Of a DNA stretch of 64,000 nt, positions 34,104 to 45,165 are shown one piece after another (the stretch's first letter is position 1; every line of letters starts with the position of its first letter). Source of the stretch: Tuctoria greenei (Eukaryota; Streptophyta; Magnoliopsida; Poales; Poaceae). Both the position numbers and the translations under genes were made by a program. The notes under the pieces are model-generated. The model ran no database searches and had not been told where the DNA came from. It saw only the letters and a list, made by a program, of their open reading frames with translations. The stretch spans positions 252,307,097 to 252,371,096 of the forward strand of contig JAYESD010000001.1 of the NCBI GenBank assembly GCA_036927565.1. Direction: 5' to 3'.

Positions 34104-35561
34104 TTAAGTGTAGAACTTACAGAGGTGCTCAATGTTCCAAGGACTTGGGAGAGCTGTCCCATCCTCGGTAGCCAAGCAAACGCTTCCGGGACGGGATACT
34201 TTAATCACTCGGAAGGGTCCCTCCCAGTTGGGGGAGAGTTTGTTTAACCCTTCTCTGGATTGTATTCTCCGTAGCACTAGATCACCTTCCTCGAGCTGTC
34301 GGTTGTATACATGTCGTTGATGATAGCGCCGAAGGGCTTGACGGTATCGGGCATTCCGAACAGCTGCTTGGCACCTTCCCTCCTCAAGGAGGTCTAGGTC
34401 TTCACGCCGGAGCTGGTCCTGCGTGGCTTCGTTGAAGGTCCGGACCAGGAGTGACCCCAAGGTGATTTCCGGAGGAAGGATTGCTTCAGCTCCATACATC
34501 AGGAAGAAGGGTGTCTCTCCAGTTGACCGGTTTGGAGTTGTCCTGTTGGCCCATAAAGTGGGCGAAAGCTCTTCAATCCAGTTGGCTCCATGTTTTTTCA
34601 AGCGCTCATAGGTGCACGTTTTGAGTCCTTTAAGGATTTCAGCATTTGCTCTCTCGGCTTGGCCATTGCTTGCTAGGTGAGCTACGGAGGCGTAGCAAAC
34701 TTGAATGTCGAGGTCTTTGCAATATCCTTGAAATGCAGAGCTTGTGAATTGGGTCCCATTATCAGTGATGATTTTGTTTGGGACTCCAAATCCGCATACA
34801 ATGGACTCCAAAAAGTTGATAGCAGATTGCTTGTTGATTGTCACAACTGGAGTTGCTTCCGGCCACTTGGTGAACTTGTCAATGGCAACGTACAGGAACT
34901 TGTAACCTCCGACGGCTCTTGGGAAAGGTCCCAAGATGTCCACCCCCCACACAGCGAAGGGCCATGTAGGAGGTATCATTTGTAGGGGGTGAGCCGGTGT
35001 GTGAATTTGCTTTGCATGAAATTGGCATGCTTCGCATTTCTTCACCGGCTCAGTTGCATCCTGGAGTGCTGTAGGCCACTAGAAGCCATGCCGAAAGGCT
35101 TTACCAACTAGCGTGCGGCAAGACGCGTGGTTCCCACACTCGCCTCCATGGATTTCTACGAGGAGCTCGTAGCCTTCTTCCCTTGTGATGCACCGCATTA
35201 GGATGCCATTAGCACCGCGCCGGTAGAGATCCCCTTCTACCAACGTGTATCTTTTAGCCAATCTGACTACCCGGTCAGCGGATACATCATCGTCAGGAAG
35301 GATGTTGTCTTTCAAGTAGTTCCGGATCTCCGAGATCCATGCATTGGAACTAACTCTAGCATTTGTGTCTTGCATGCTGGGTTGCTCGGAGCTTGTGGTA
35401 GCACCTACGACCCTTGATGGCTGCCATGGTAACAGGGCCATCGGGACCGTCAGCTTCGGGATGCTGATCTCGCCCCCTTCGCTCAGTTCGGCAGGCTGAG
35501 CTGTGGGTTTTGACAACCTCTGGACAAAAGTTCCGTCAGGAGCCGGAGCTCCGGTTGACAC
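34104..35561 (-). pseudogene. Tat gypsy integrase, copy 2
   Basis: Minus strand; pol stop at 34104. Frame 35561-35079 covers the region upstream of the zinc module (EISIPKLTVPMALLPWQPS, SADRVVRLAKRYTLVEGDLY, IHGGECGNH). A TAG at 35081-35083 replaces Tyr in the GFYWP motif. Frame 35045-34104 continues with KKCEACQFH, VDILGPF (first Asp), ITDNGTQF (second Asp), NGQAERANAEI (Glu), and the C-terminal DNA-binding part YNRQLEEGDLVLRR to CKFYT. All three catalytic residues are present; only the single stop breaks it. No chromodomain. Confidence 0.87.
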
Positions 35562-36310
35562 TTTCTTCGAGAGTTCGTCGGCTTCAGCGTTGTGGGCATG
35601 CTGGACATGGTGGAGATCTAGGACTTCGAAGTCCTTCTGAAGCCTCTAGACTTCAAGGAGGTAAGCAGCTAGCTAGAGATTGTTGCAGGAGCATTCACCC
35701 TTCACTTGCTTAGTGATGAGCTGTGAATCTCCTTTGACCAGTAGTTGCTTGACACCGTATGACAGTGCCACCCTTAGTCCATAAATGAGGGCTTCATATT
35801 CTGCCATGTTGTTGGTCGCCTTGAAGTCAAGGTGTACCATGTATTTTACCTTCTCTCCGGTTGGTGCGAGGAGAAGGATTCAAGCTCCGCCCCCCTGCTT
35901 TTGCATGAAGCCGTCAAAGTAGAGGGTCCAGTGAGGCTCAGTGAAGACCGGAGCCTTGTGTTCTGGCTTCTGCTCGCTGGGGCCCCCAGGGTTTGATGGA
36001 GAGGGAGTCCATTCCGCCATGAAGTCTGCCGATGCTTGACTCTTGATTGCTTGCCTTGAAATGAATTCGAGATCGAATTCGACCAATTCTGCTGCCCACT
36101 TTGCAATATTCCCAGTTGAGTTGGGATTATGCAAGATTGCTCGAAGTGGGTAAGAAGTCACCACTGAGATTTCGTGAGCTTGGAAGTAATGGCGAAGCTT
36201 CCTGGAGGCAATAAGAACTGCATAGAGCAGCTTATGCACCTCTAGGTATCGAGTCTTGGCATCATGTAGTACTTCACTGATGAAGTACACTGGGCGCTGA
36301 ATGGTCCGGA
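35562..36310 (-). pseudogene. Tat gypsy tandem RNase H domains, copy 2
   Basis: Frame 36290-35880 starts with YFISEVLHDAKTRYLEVHK and continues through FDLEFISRQA, the RT-linked first RNase H. A second RNase H follows (EPHWTLYFDG, catalytic Asp) and in copy 3 runs on to AEYEAL (Glu) and VKGDSKLI (Asp). In copy 2 the second domain is frame-broken near 35880 (GGGA) but recognisable down to about 35650. Two RNase H domains are characteristic of the Tat lineage. Confidence 0.75.
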
Positions 36311-36600
36311 CCCTCCCGGAGGGGCCCGAAGCTTCCTATTCATTGATCCGGATTCTCCTGGAGGGGTCCATATTTTCTTCGAGGACTTCCGGGTCCTTGC
36401 TGGAGGAACCCGGAGCTTCTTCAGAGGCAACCTGGACCCTCCCGGAGGGGTCTGGGTCTTCTGAAGTGACTTCTTGTGGATTCAAGTCTGAGAGCTGGGA
36501 CCTAGACTCACTTTCAGGAACCTCGAGACCCTCCTCAAGGGGTCTGGACTCTTGAGTATGGGATGGTTCTGGTCTCTCCGCAACCAGGACCATACTGACG
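36311..36600 (-). other. Pro/Ser/Glu-rich insert between RT and RNase H, copy 2
   Basis: About 90 codons lie between VSMVLVAERPEPS and QRPVYFISEVLHD, where related pol proteins normally have about 10. Three repeats (DPSGRVQ, DPSRRIR, PSGRVR) are encoded by self-complementary CCCTCCGGGAGGGTC-like DNA. A TAG at 36336-36338 ends the RT frame in this copy. Copy 3 has the same insert at 52650-52938. Confidence 0.75.
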
Positions 36601-37640
36601 ACTTCGTTAGTTGCTGAAATGTAAAGCAACAAAGGCTCACCAGGGTTCGGAGCTACCAGAGTTGGTAGGGTGGTGAGGAACTGTTTTAGCTCCTGGAACG
36701 CCTTTTCTGCTTCTTCAGACCATTGGAATGGTCCGGACTTCCTCAATAACTTGAAGAAGGGGAGTGCCCGTTCCGCCAGTCTTGAAATGAACCGGCTGAG
36801 GGCTGCTAGACATCTAGTTAGCTTTTGGACATCTTTGATGCGGGCTGGTGGCCGCATGTCTTCAGTCGCTTTGATCTTCGCCGGATTAGCTTCTATGCCC
36901 CGGTGACTTACCAGGAAACCAAGAAGTTTTCCAGAGCTAACCCCGAAGACACACTTGTCTGGATTTAGCTTTGTGCGGGTGACCCACAGCTTGTCGAAGA
37001 CAGCCTGCAAGGTGTCAAGGAGTGACTCATTGTTCTTGACCTTGACAAAGATGTCGTCGACGTACACTTCCACTATGTCTCTAATGAGTTCTTCAAAGGT
37101 TTTGGACATAGCTCGTACAAAGGTTGAAGCTGCATTCTTGAGACCAAATGGCATGGCTGTATAACAGTACAATCCATCTACTGTGATGAAAGAGGTATGC
37201 TCTTCATCTTCCCTATACATTCTGATTTGATGATACCTAGAATATGCGTCTAGGAAACACAGTAATTCACACCCGGAGGTGGAATCCACTATCTGATCTA
37301 TATTAGGTAATGGGAATGGATCTTTTGGACATGCCTTATTCAGTGTTGTGTAGTCGATACACATCCGAAGCTTCCCGCCAGCCTTGGGCACAACGAATGG
37401 GTTTGCCAGCCATATTGGATGGAAGACTTCTCGGATGAATCCAGCTTCGAGCAACTTCTTTACTTCTTGTCGAATGAAGTTTTGTCGCTCTACGGATTGC
37501 TTCCGAGGCTTCTGATGCAGAGGCCGGGCATCGGGGTAGATCTTCAGATTGTGCTCAATCACTTCCCTGGGGATCCCAGGCATTTGTGACGGTTGCCAGG
37601 CAAACACTTCGACATTATCCCGGAGGAAAACGATGAGCGC
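36600..37640 (-). CDS. Tat gypsy reverse transcriptase domain, copy 2
   Basis: The frame 37607-36336 is open for 423 codons. It holds FIREVFHPIWLANPFVV, LRMCIDYTTLNKACPKD, FLDAYSRYHQI, the fingers/palm motif MPFGLKNAASTF, and the catalytic YVDD (37053-37064) in VEVYVDDIFVKV, followed by CVFGVSSGKLLGFLVSHRG. It copies element RNA into DNA inside virus-like particles. Oddities: the usual SGYHQI is SRYHQI, and YVDDI is followed by F rather than V. It is part of a longer pol frame that is interrupted upstream (TAG 37647-37649) and downstream (36336). Confidence 0.88.
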
Positions 37641-37649
37641 GAGTTCCTA

Positions 37650-38424
37650 TTTTTCGTTCAATCCCCCCGATATACGGGTGGTCTGAGCGGCATCGGAACC
37701 GATTTTAACGACTTTGACAGGGAATGTCGGTGTCGCCGCTTGGCTGCACACGAGGTGCAGAAGTCGAGCCTCGCTGACGAATGCTCAGGGGTTTTGGAGC
37801 TTGCTCCTGCCTGGAGTCCTCCTCTTGCGCCGTAGTAAGCGCATGGAGTTCTTCAAGAACAGTTACTCCGGCGGTACGATCTCCGCGGATCCGGAGAACG
37901 CCTACTGGTGTTGGCATCTTTAACACCAGGTAACCATAATGAGCAGGTGCCATGAATTTGTACAAGGCAGGCCTACCCAAGATGGCATTGAAGGGTAAGT
38001 TGATCTGAGCAACGTCAAAGACCAACTTCTCGGTGCGATACTTCTCCCGGGTCCCGAAGGTAACGGGGAGGGTAATAGCTCCGAGTGGGGTAATGGCTCC
38101 CGGACCTACTCCGGAGAAAGGTCGGGAGGGGTGGAGATCCGAAGGTCGGAGCTGAAGCTTGGTAAAAGCTTTGAAGCTTATGAGGTTGAGCTCTGAACCT
38201 CCGTCTACCATGACATGGTGGAGCTGGATGTTATTGATGGTAGGAGATACCATCAAAGGTAGCTGACCTGCTCCAACCATGCTTCGAGGGTAGTCCGAAG
38301 CATCAAAGTGATGGCTGTGTCCATCCACTTCCGATGAGGCTCCGCCCTGGCTGTAGGAGCTACAGTAGCCATGTCCCGACGCATAGTCTTGATGACGCAG
38401 CGGGAGGTGATGTCCCATGATCAA
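37650..38424 (-). pseudogene. Tat gypsy aspartic protease region, copy 2
   Basis: Frame 38424-37705 contains LHHVMVDGGSELNLIS, the retropepsin active-site motif (DGGS here in place of DTGA, as is common in plant gypsy), then TFGTREKYRTEKLVFDVA and NAILGRPALYKFMA, the conserved flap-distal ILGRP motif. One extra base near 37727 breaks the frame before the linker to RT. It overlaps the gag stop by a few bases, which suggests gag and pro are in different frames, although the ATG at 38424 may be coincidental. Confidence 0.75.
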
Positions 38425-40064
38425 CCAAAAATGGTGTTCATAGTCTTCCGACGCTCGTTGTCAGAGACGTCAGAATCGTCGTCGACGGAGGTGTAGACAG
38501 CCTTCAGGACCTTTTTGGGATCCTGAAAACCTAACTCCTCTTCATCCGGAGCTTCGCAAACTTTTTGTTTTCCTTCCCTCTGTCGGAAAGGAGCTTCTTC
38601 CCAGCGCTTGTTGTAGCGCTCGGCAAGGTTTTGGACCTCCCGGCAGTCTTCCAAACTGTGGCTGTCTGTTTTGTGAATTGAAGACCACACCTTGGGTTTG
38701 TCACCGTCTTCAGAAGACGGTCGAGGTCGCTTCTCAGGGCGTGGCCCCCAGCCACCAAGAGCTGCAGCAGCTGCAACATTGGATGCACCGGCCAACTGCT
38801 TCTTCTTGCCGTTGGTCTTTTTCTTCTTCTTGCCACTCCCGGAGGCAGCGGCTTCTCCTTTGGAGGATTTCTTGTGATCCTCCGGAGTTGGTTTGGAGTG
38901 CATTTCATGGCCCTCCGCAGCTCTGGCACATTTGTCGGCCAAACTGAAGAGTTCCGTGACACTGGTGATCTCCTTGATCGCCAGATTCTCCAACATCTTC
39001 TTATCCCGTACACCCTGTCTGAATGCCACAATGACACAAGCGCTAGAGATAGAAGGGATAGTGTTTTGTACCTGAGAGAACCTCTGGATGAATGACTGCA
39101 AGGATTCTCCCCCTTTTTGCACGACTGCAAAAAGGTCCAGTTCAGTGCCTGGTTGGGTGTAAGAACTCCCGAAGTTGGCGGTGAACTGCCGGCACAACTC
39201 CTCCCAACTTCTGATGGAGTTGGGTGGAAGGCTCATAAACCAGGACCTGGCGGTCCCAGTTAAAGCCACTGGGAAATAATTGGCCATTACGACCTCATTT
39301 CCTCCAGCTGCCAAGATAGCAGTGGAGTAAATCTGAAGAAATTCGACAGGATTAATGGTCCCGTCGAACTTCTCCGGCAGGTGAGGCCGAAACTTCTGTG
39401 GCCACCTGACCATACACAGATGCATGGCCAGGGCTGAAAAGCCTCCTCCTACTCCTTCAGGAGCAGGAATGTCTTGAGCTTCTCGTCTTTCACGAGCACG
39501 CTCAATATGGACTCGGCCGTCTTGTTGGCGATATCGGCGATCAAGCTCCGCCCGGAGGTCATGAGTTGAAAGCCTTGATACCGTCTGAGTGCGTCGTGCC
39601 CCGGAGGGCAACGACGTCACCTGTTGTGATGCAGCATGTCTCCTGTTATTGGAAACGTGCGGACCAAGTCTCCCAGACAAGGTTCGTCGCTGCGACGGGG
39701 CCCGTCCTGAACGAGGAGGACCCTGGTTGCTGATGCGGTCGGCTGCTGCTGCAACCAAATGTTCCACATCGGCCCTCCACTGCTCCAGTGCATCCCGGGA
39801 TGCGTCCGGAGGTGGTGGGCGCTGAAGAAGAGCACGTGCTGCATGAAGCACGTGTTTCGGGTTGTCATGATTTACCGACGCAGTGATGGACGTCGGTGCA
39901 CCATCGTGCTGCCCAGCTTGATTTGCTGGTGGAGGCGGCGGTGGTGGTAGCGTGACTCCTGTTGGCACTGAGGCTCCTGCTGGTGGCTGCATATTGGAGG
40001 GATTGCCCCCAACAGCTTGAACAACAGGATGACCGGTGGATGATCCAACAGCTAAGTTCACCAT
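38421..40064 (-). CDS. Tat gypsy gag, copy 2
   Basis: Open for 547 codons from ATG at 40064, only 38 nt after the 5' LTR. The N-terminus is Pro/Ala-rich with a run of prolines. The Retrotrans_gag core runs from KFRPHLPEKFDGTINPVEFL through NYFPVALTGTARSWFMSLP and SWEELCRQFTANF to IKEITSVTELFSLADKCA. A Lys-rich stretch (SGKKKKKTNGKKKQ) follows, then SIHKTDSHSLEDC, equivalent to the Cys-x2-His-x4-His-x4-Cys knuckle of Tat gags. Here the first Cys is Ser (copy 3 keeps CPIH). This is the only intact gag of the window and would make the capsid. Confidence 0.88.
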   Translation of the reverse strand: MVNLAVGSSTGHPVVQAVGGNPSNMQPPAGASVPTGVTLPPPPPPPANQAGQHDGAPTSITASVNHDNPKHVLHAARALLQRPPPPDASRDALEQWRADVEHLVAAAADRISNQGPPRSGRAPSQRRTLSGRLGPHVSNNRRHAASQQVTSLPSGARRTQTVSRLSTHDLRAELDRRYRQQDGRVHIERARERREAQDIPAPEGVGGGFSALAMHLCMVRWPQKFRPHLPEKFDGTINPVEFLQIYSTAILAAGGNEVVMANYFPVALTGTARSWFMSLPPNSIRSWEELCRQFTANFGSSYTQPGTELDLFAVVQKGGESLQSFIQRFSQVQNTIPSISSACVIVAFRQGVRDKKMLENLAIKEITSVTELFSLADKCARAAEGHEMHSKPTPEDHKKSSKGEAAASGSGKKKKKTNGKKKQLAGASNVAAAAALGGWGPRPEKRPRPSSEDGDKPKVWSSIHKTDSHSLEDCREVQNLAERYNKRWEEAPFRQREGKQKVCEAPDEEELGFQDPKKVLKAVYTSVDDDSDVSDNERRKTMNTIFG

Positions 40065-40081
40065 TCTTGAAATCTCAGGCG

Positions 40082-40100
40082 CCCCCTACCTGGCGCGCCA
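40082..40100 (-). other. Primer binding site, Tat gypsy copy 2
   Basis: The complement reads TGGCGCGCCAGGTAGGGGG, two bases inside the 5' LTR. The TGG start is expected for a tRNA 3' CCA end; I do not assign the tRNA. The same site is at 49138-49156. Confidence 0.75.
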
Positions 40101-40102
40101 AC

Positions 40103-40954
40103 TGTCGATGGTTTTGATCCGGCAGATCTCTCGACACTACTAAAGTGTTAGAGGAGTTTGAGGTTCGGTGTGGGCACGCGGAGATTCAAAAAGGTGAAGT
40201 GTAAATGACACAGTAGACACGAAGATTTACGTGGTTCGGGCCGCCTGAGCGTAATACCCTACTCCACGGGATGTGTTGGTGTTGTATTGGATGTATGAGC
40301 TCAACGTCAGTTGAGAGTGTAAAGTCAGCGTGTCTCTGTAGAGTGTGTCCAGAGAGTGTCCAATGTATCGCCGGCCTGTCCTTTTATAGTACAAGGGCAG
40401 GCCGTTACAAGTCAGCCTGGCCCGACATGTGGCCCTGGCGGTTATTGATACACATTCAACACGTTTAATTGCCCTTAATGACCAAGTTATGGGCTTTGAC
40501 AGCACCGTTACTGGTAATTAAGGTCGTCCGATCGTGTGTCATTAATATGGTATTAATGACACTTAATCGGGTCTTGAAGTCATTGATTCCCCTTTGAAGA
40601 TCCGGACCATTGTAGAATCTTCCGCAGGTTAGAGGCTGAAGATCCGACGGTTTGACACGTGGCAGCTCCGGAGCATACCGTGGGAAACAGATAGGTCCGG
40701 AGCTACCTGACACGTGTCAGTTCCGGAGCTTCCCTCGGTCTGGGGTTAGGTCCGGGGGTGCTATTTCGGTACATAGCACGGAGCTTCCCCCTTGTGGGCG
40801 GTAGCTCGGTGGCGACCCTTGGACTAACCATGTTGGAGAAGCGGGTCCGGTTATGTCTGACATGTGGGCCTTCAAAGGTCTTCAAATCAAGTAGATGACT
40901 TTCCCTTGAGATTTTTGCAATCCCAAGGAGTATATGGTACCCAGGGTACTGACA
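40103..40954 (-). repeat. 5' LTR of Tat gypsy copy 2
   Basis: 852 bp, TGTCGA...CTGACA. TATA-like box on the minus strand at 40381-40390 would drive gag-pol. A deletion of about 18 bp near 40807 explains most of the length difference from the 3' LTR. Confidence 0.92.
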
Positions 40955-40959
40955 GTATT

Positions 40960-43783
40960 GGTTACTGCAAACATACAAACACACGTGTTAACAATTACCA
41001 ATAATTGCTATTTCAATGTCATGTGTCAAACTTACTCAAAGTGGTACAGAGCCTTTACGAAGTCCTTGCCGTCTCTGACAAAGATAAACATCGCATGTCC
41101 TATGTAAGGTTCAACTTCTGTCCTTCTATCCTTCTTAAGTTTTGCAATTGCTTTTTCAAAATCTTTTTTGTTCATGTGTTTGTACTGTCCTGAGTCTCGA
41201 TTCGCCTGGACGTCGAATAGCAACTTTGCAATCCTAGTAGGGTAAAGGATACCTGTCTTGCACTCCAACTTTTCATTATCCATGTATTGCATCCTATTGA
41301 AGAAGTCCTGAATTGTTATAATCTCATGAAATGCATATGCGTGTAGTAAGAAAAGCAAATACAAAATATTAGAGCACTTACAAGCACCAGACGAGCAGCA
41401 TGTTGATTTCGAGCATGCCCCGAATGCTGCTTTTGGAATACGAAATGTGACGCAATTAAGACCATATTTTGTGCTAGCAGTGATGTACCACTCATGCATT
41501 CTTCTGAGCTGGACGAGTTGTTTGCTAAGTTGTACAGATGTCATGAACGGCTTTCCATTCGCAAATTTAGGAGGAACATCCTCAAGCTTGTATATTAGAA
41601 CTCCTGGTTTAACTAAAACCGTCCGCCGATTATACATGACACCGTCTTCTTCCCACTACTCGATATCTTCTAATGCTGGCTCACGAGAAGAACGAGATGC
41701 ACTTAATTTTCTAATATTTTCCGTCATAGCTTCCAAATACTTTGACACTTCTGATGAAGGTTTATTAATTTCGTATGAGCTAACTTTGATAGGCACTGAT
41801 GATCGAGGAGTAGTCGTCGGAAGTTGTACACTGGCTTGTTGTTGAACCTGTTGTTCAACTGATTGCTCTTTACTCCCAGCAGTTGGCTCTAGTACTACTT
41901 CAAGTTGTTGCTCAACTGGTTGCTCTTTACTAGCAACAGCTTGCTCTAGTACTGCTTGAAGCTGTTGTCCAACTTGTTGCTCTTGGATATCATCCTTGCT
42001 GAGACATAGGGGGAGTGGATCTTCCTAGACTGGGAGTGGATCTTCATGCACATTCGCCTTAGAAGATGGGGTTGCAGTATTTGGAGATGCGACAGGGCTA
42101 GAAATTGGCTCATCGTCCAACACGATATCGCGTCGGTACCAAAGGATTAATTGGTTGATAGCCTGCCCCAGAGTCGCGATCCCCTCAGGTGTGACGTGGT
42201 CTATTTCATAATCTTCATAATCATTATCAATGATCTGAAGAACTTGCACCATAGCATAATACAACGGAAGTGGATTCCCGTTGAAGTCACTATCAGGCTT
42301 TGCCATAGCAGTGGCAACCTGTTTGGTTTTGTTCCCTGCTCTGCCTATCGGGACAAGAAGATGACAAGATTTGTCATTAGCAATATCATTGACAGGGAAC
42401 TTATGAGTTGACCCTGAGCCTGGCACGGAACCAACACTGCTAGGGTAGTCAGTTGGAGATACTAATTGCTCCTTTTGCACCGGAACCATCAATGTACTTG
42501 GTGCCACTAATTGTCCTGATTGCCTAAGTTGTTCCATTATTTCTTGCATATTTTCTTTGACCTTTTGAGCAATCATTTCATCAAGTGTTTTCTTAAACTT
42601 CTCACGTCTTCTATATGTGTCTTTATCTTTAGGGAAACCATCTAGCCAAGACATTTGAGAAGAGACCGCTCGAACCCGTCCGCTGTGTTCAGGGTTTCCT
42701 AAGATAGCGGTAAGTTGGTCATTCTCCCTCTTCGTCTTGAAGAGACCCTTCTGTTGCTTTTCAATTACTTCTTTCATTTTATCCTCTACTTCATTCAAAG
42801 GGTCGTGCTTTTCAAGTTTGCCCTCACTGGTCAAACCTGATCGAGCAAAGACCCAGCGTTGAGTTCGCTCATCATACCCTTCTAATGGGTGAGGATTGCC
42901 CTTACTGGTAATTTCGTCTAATATCTTATTCCATTTATGGACTTTGGGGGCATATCCGGCAGACCCCAAGCAATGATGGTATTTGTTCTTTTTTGCAAGC
43001 TCTGACCTAGTTGCACTTAGAGCTTTAGCATCACGTGTGCTCTTTTGACGAACAAACTCTTGCCACTAAGCTTGTGTGATTTTTCCCATCTTCCTCGGGC
43101 TAGGGACCTTATCGGCCTTAACATAAGCATTCATTTCACTCTTCTAGCATCAAAAATTCTTGCTACAAGAGACCAATGTTGCTTTCTTTACAGCTTCTTC
43201 TGTGCCTTTCGGGAACTTGAATTGTTTCTTTATCTTTTCCCACAACTAATTCTTGGTCTGCTCGGGTAATTTCCTCCAATTCTCGGTTGTGATCGGCACC
43301 TCCCTAACAAGAAAACCGCATGCATTACGGTACCTGGTAACTGAATCCAGTGGTTCTTGGGGAAGCCCACCTGGACCGACCCTTGTTATGTACATCATGC
43401 GATCCAATGGACCCTTATTGGGACCTCGTTGCACTCGTTTCCGCTTGAATGAAGCTGAGGATTCATCCATTGGAGAACCTTCTACGGTTTTAGGAGCTGA
43501 TGTCACCTCATTGTCTTCGCGATTAATCTAGGTAGAAAAAAATTATAAGACTTCGTATACATGACAACCAACATTAACTTGAACTGCTGAAGTTAAGATT
43601 CGTGATCCATACGTCGTCGGTAGGATCATATTCCGGGTCTAGATCCACTGAAGTATTTTTTATTTTTATATTCAGAAAAGGATCCGATGGACTGTGATAG
43701 GAGTCTGAAATGCTGGAGTCAGTAAACTCCATATTGTCTTCTTTGTTGTTACTACCTGGACTAGTCTTCTTAGGGCTTTCCAT
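40960..43783 (-). pseudogene. CACTA-I Ptta/En-Spm and Ulp1-like gene, main part, copy 2
   Basis: Minus strand, 5' end at the right. A possible first exon starts MESPKKTSPGSNNKED (43783). RVQRGPNKGPLDRMMYIT to ENWRKLPEQ (43506-43246), FPKGTEEAVKKATLVSC (about 43200) and LTAILGNPEHSGRVR (about 42690) form the Ptta/En/Spm transposase domain, followed by coiled coil (DEMIAQKVKENMQEI). A Gln-rich part has two 57-bp repeats (41856-41969). Then SVQLSKQLVQLRRMHEWYI, and KKDFEKAIAKLKKDRR to GKDFVKALYHFE before a GTAAGT donor at about 41040, leading to the Ulp1 exons beyond the gypsy insertion. Stops: about 43246, 43140, 43065, 42025 and 41659. The family protein binds subterminal repeats; this copy is dead. 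Confidence 0.75.
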
Positions 43784-44021
43784 GCTAGATCTAATAAGAC
43801 GAAAAATCTAATAAATGGCATATTAACTCTACATGAAGTGTTGCATGAAAAAAATATATGGAAGCATTCTAGGATTTGATAAGGCATTCTAGGGTTTAAG
43901 GAGACTGACCAAAAGGTTCCTATACATTGTGAGGGTGACAAGCATGTTAAAGGTTATCACCAGCAATGGCAATTTTATCTTTTTATTCTAAATGGGCTAG
44001 CTTCGTTGATCAGATAAAAGC

Positions 44022-44984
44022 ATTGTGGCCACTATATTTACATCATATGTTTTCGTTGGAGAAATATTTAGGAGTATTAAAAGGTTATGTGTGAACCGTG
44101 CTCACCCAAAGGGTTCAATTATGGAAGGATACACCACTGAAGAAGTGATTGAGGGTTGCGCTGATTACATCAAAGATGGAAAATCGATAGATGTGCCTAT
44201 ACCAATACATGAGGGTAGACTACGTGGGAGAGGCAAAGTGGGCAAGAAAACTTTTATTGTTCAAGATTACAAGAATGTACACCGTGCACATTTTGGTGTA
44301 CTACAACAGCTCGCAATAGATGAGCCGTACATCGAGGAACACCAAATTGAGCTTCGTGATTAAAACCAAGACCGCACAGAGAACTGGATCATGAAAGAGC
44401 ACAGAAGATGTTTCACTGAATAGTTAATGGACAAAAATATATCATACGGAAACACTATAGAAGAGGCAACAATGAAGAAGTTAGCTTTTGGCCCATCCGC
44501 TTTGGTAACATCATGGCAAGCATATGACATCAATGGTTACGCATTTTACACCAAAGAAAAAGAAGGTAAGAGTGTTACACAAAATAGTGGTGTTCGTATT
44601 GAGGCTTATGATTCACAAGGGCAGAAGACCACATACTTCGGGTTCATAGAGGAAATATGGGAACTCGATTATGGCGATAGAATGGTAATGCCCGTATTTA
44701 AGTGCCAATGGGTCAAACATCTTGATGGTTTGAAAGTGGACAATTACGGGCTGACACTGGTAGACTTGAATAAAGTGGGTTACAAAGATGACCTTTGGGT
44801 TCACGCCGATAATATTGCACAATTTTTTTATGTTCAAGATCCAGAAACTAAGAAGTTGCACGTAGTTGTTTCTGGAAAGCAAAATATTGTTTTGGTTGAT
44901 AATGTGGGAGATAATGAAGAGGAATATAATCAGTATGAAGTGATGTACCTTTTCACTAATCAGAATTTGAAACCCTATATGTGA
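44022..44984 (+). pseudogene. CACTA TNP2 transposase tail (DUF4218/DUF4216-like)
   Basis: Plus strand, divergent from the Ptta/Ulp1 gene. The first part (44022-44180) reads MFSLEKYLGVLKGYV, then after a two-base loss near 44090 NRAHPKGSIMEGY, the end of a DUF4218-type domain. Linker ENWIMKEHRRCFTE is followed by SYGNTIEEATMKKLAFGPS and SWQAYDINGYAFYTKE, GFIEEIWELDYGDRM, VDLNKVGYKDDLW and EEEYNQYEVMYLF, the DUF4216 domain. In-frame stops: TAA 44361-44363 and TAG 44421-44423; the normal-looking end is TGA 44982-44984. The catalytic core (Transposase_21) that should precede this is absent, so the element cannot move itself. Confidence 0.85.
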
Positions 44985-45165
44985 GAAGATGTCAATGCTG
45001 GAAAAAATGTATATAGCAATGCGAGATGATATATATTGTATATATTTGTATCTTCTGAAATCAACTTAGAACAATGTTGGTATATGGATTGTGTCCTTTT
45101 GCATTTATGTACATATGCGTTTGGACTCAATAATTTGGAAGTTTGGAAGTTTGGTCTTTCAGATA

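Larger units (their letters stand above)
27938..40954 (-). mobile_element. Tat-type Ty3/gypsy element, copy 2 (complete)
   Basis: 13,017 bp, minus strand, two LTRs (867 and 852 bp). From the 5' LTR at the right: primer binding site (40082-40100), gag (40064-38421), protease (38424-37650), reverse transcriptase (37607-36600), a Pro/Ser/Glu-rich insert, RNase H and a second RNase H (36310-35600), integrase (35561-34104), hairpin region, antisense ORF (plus strand, 29338-32715), polypurine tract and 3' LTR. It is structurally whole with long open frames for gag, protease and RT, but integrase and the antisense ORF carry stops. The two LTRs differ by scattered substitutions and a short deletion near 40807, so insertion is not very recent. 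Confidence 0.93.

Noticed and set aside
34677..34985. Plus-strand frames opposite integrase
   Set aside because: Shadows of the minus-strand integrase; they recur only because the element is repeated.
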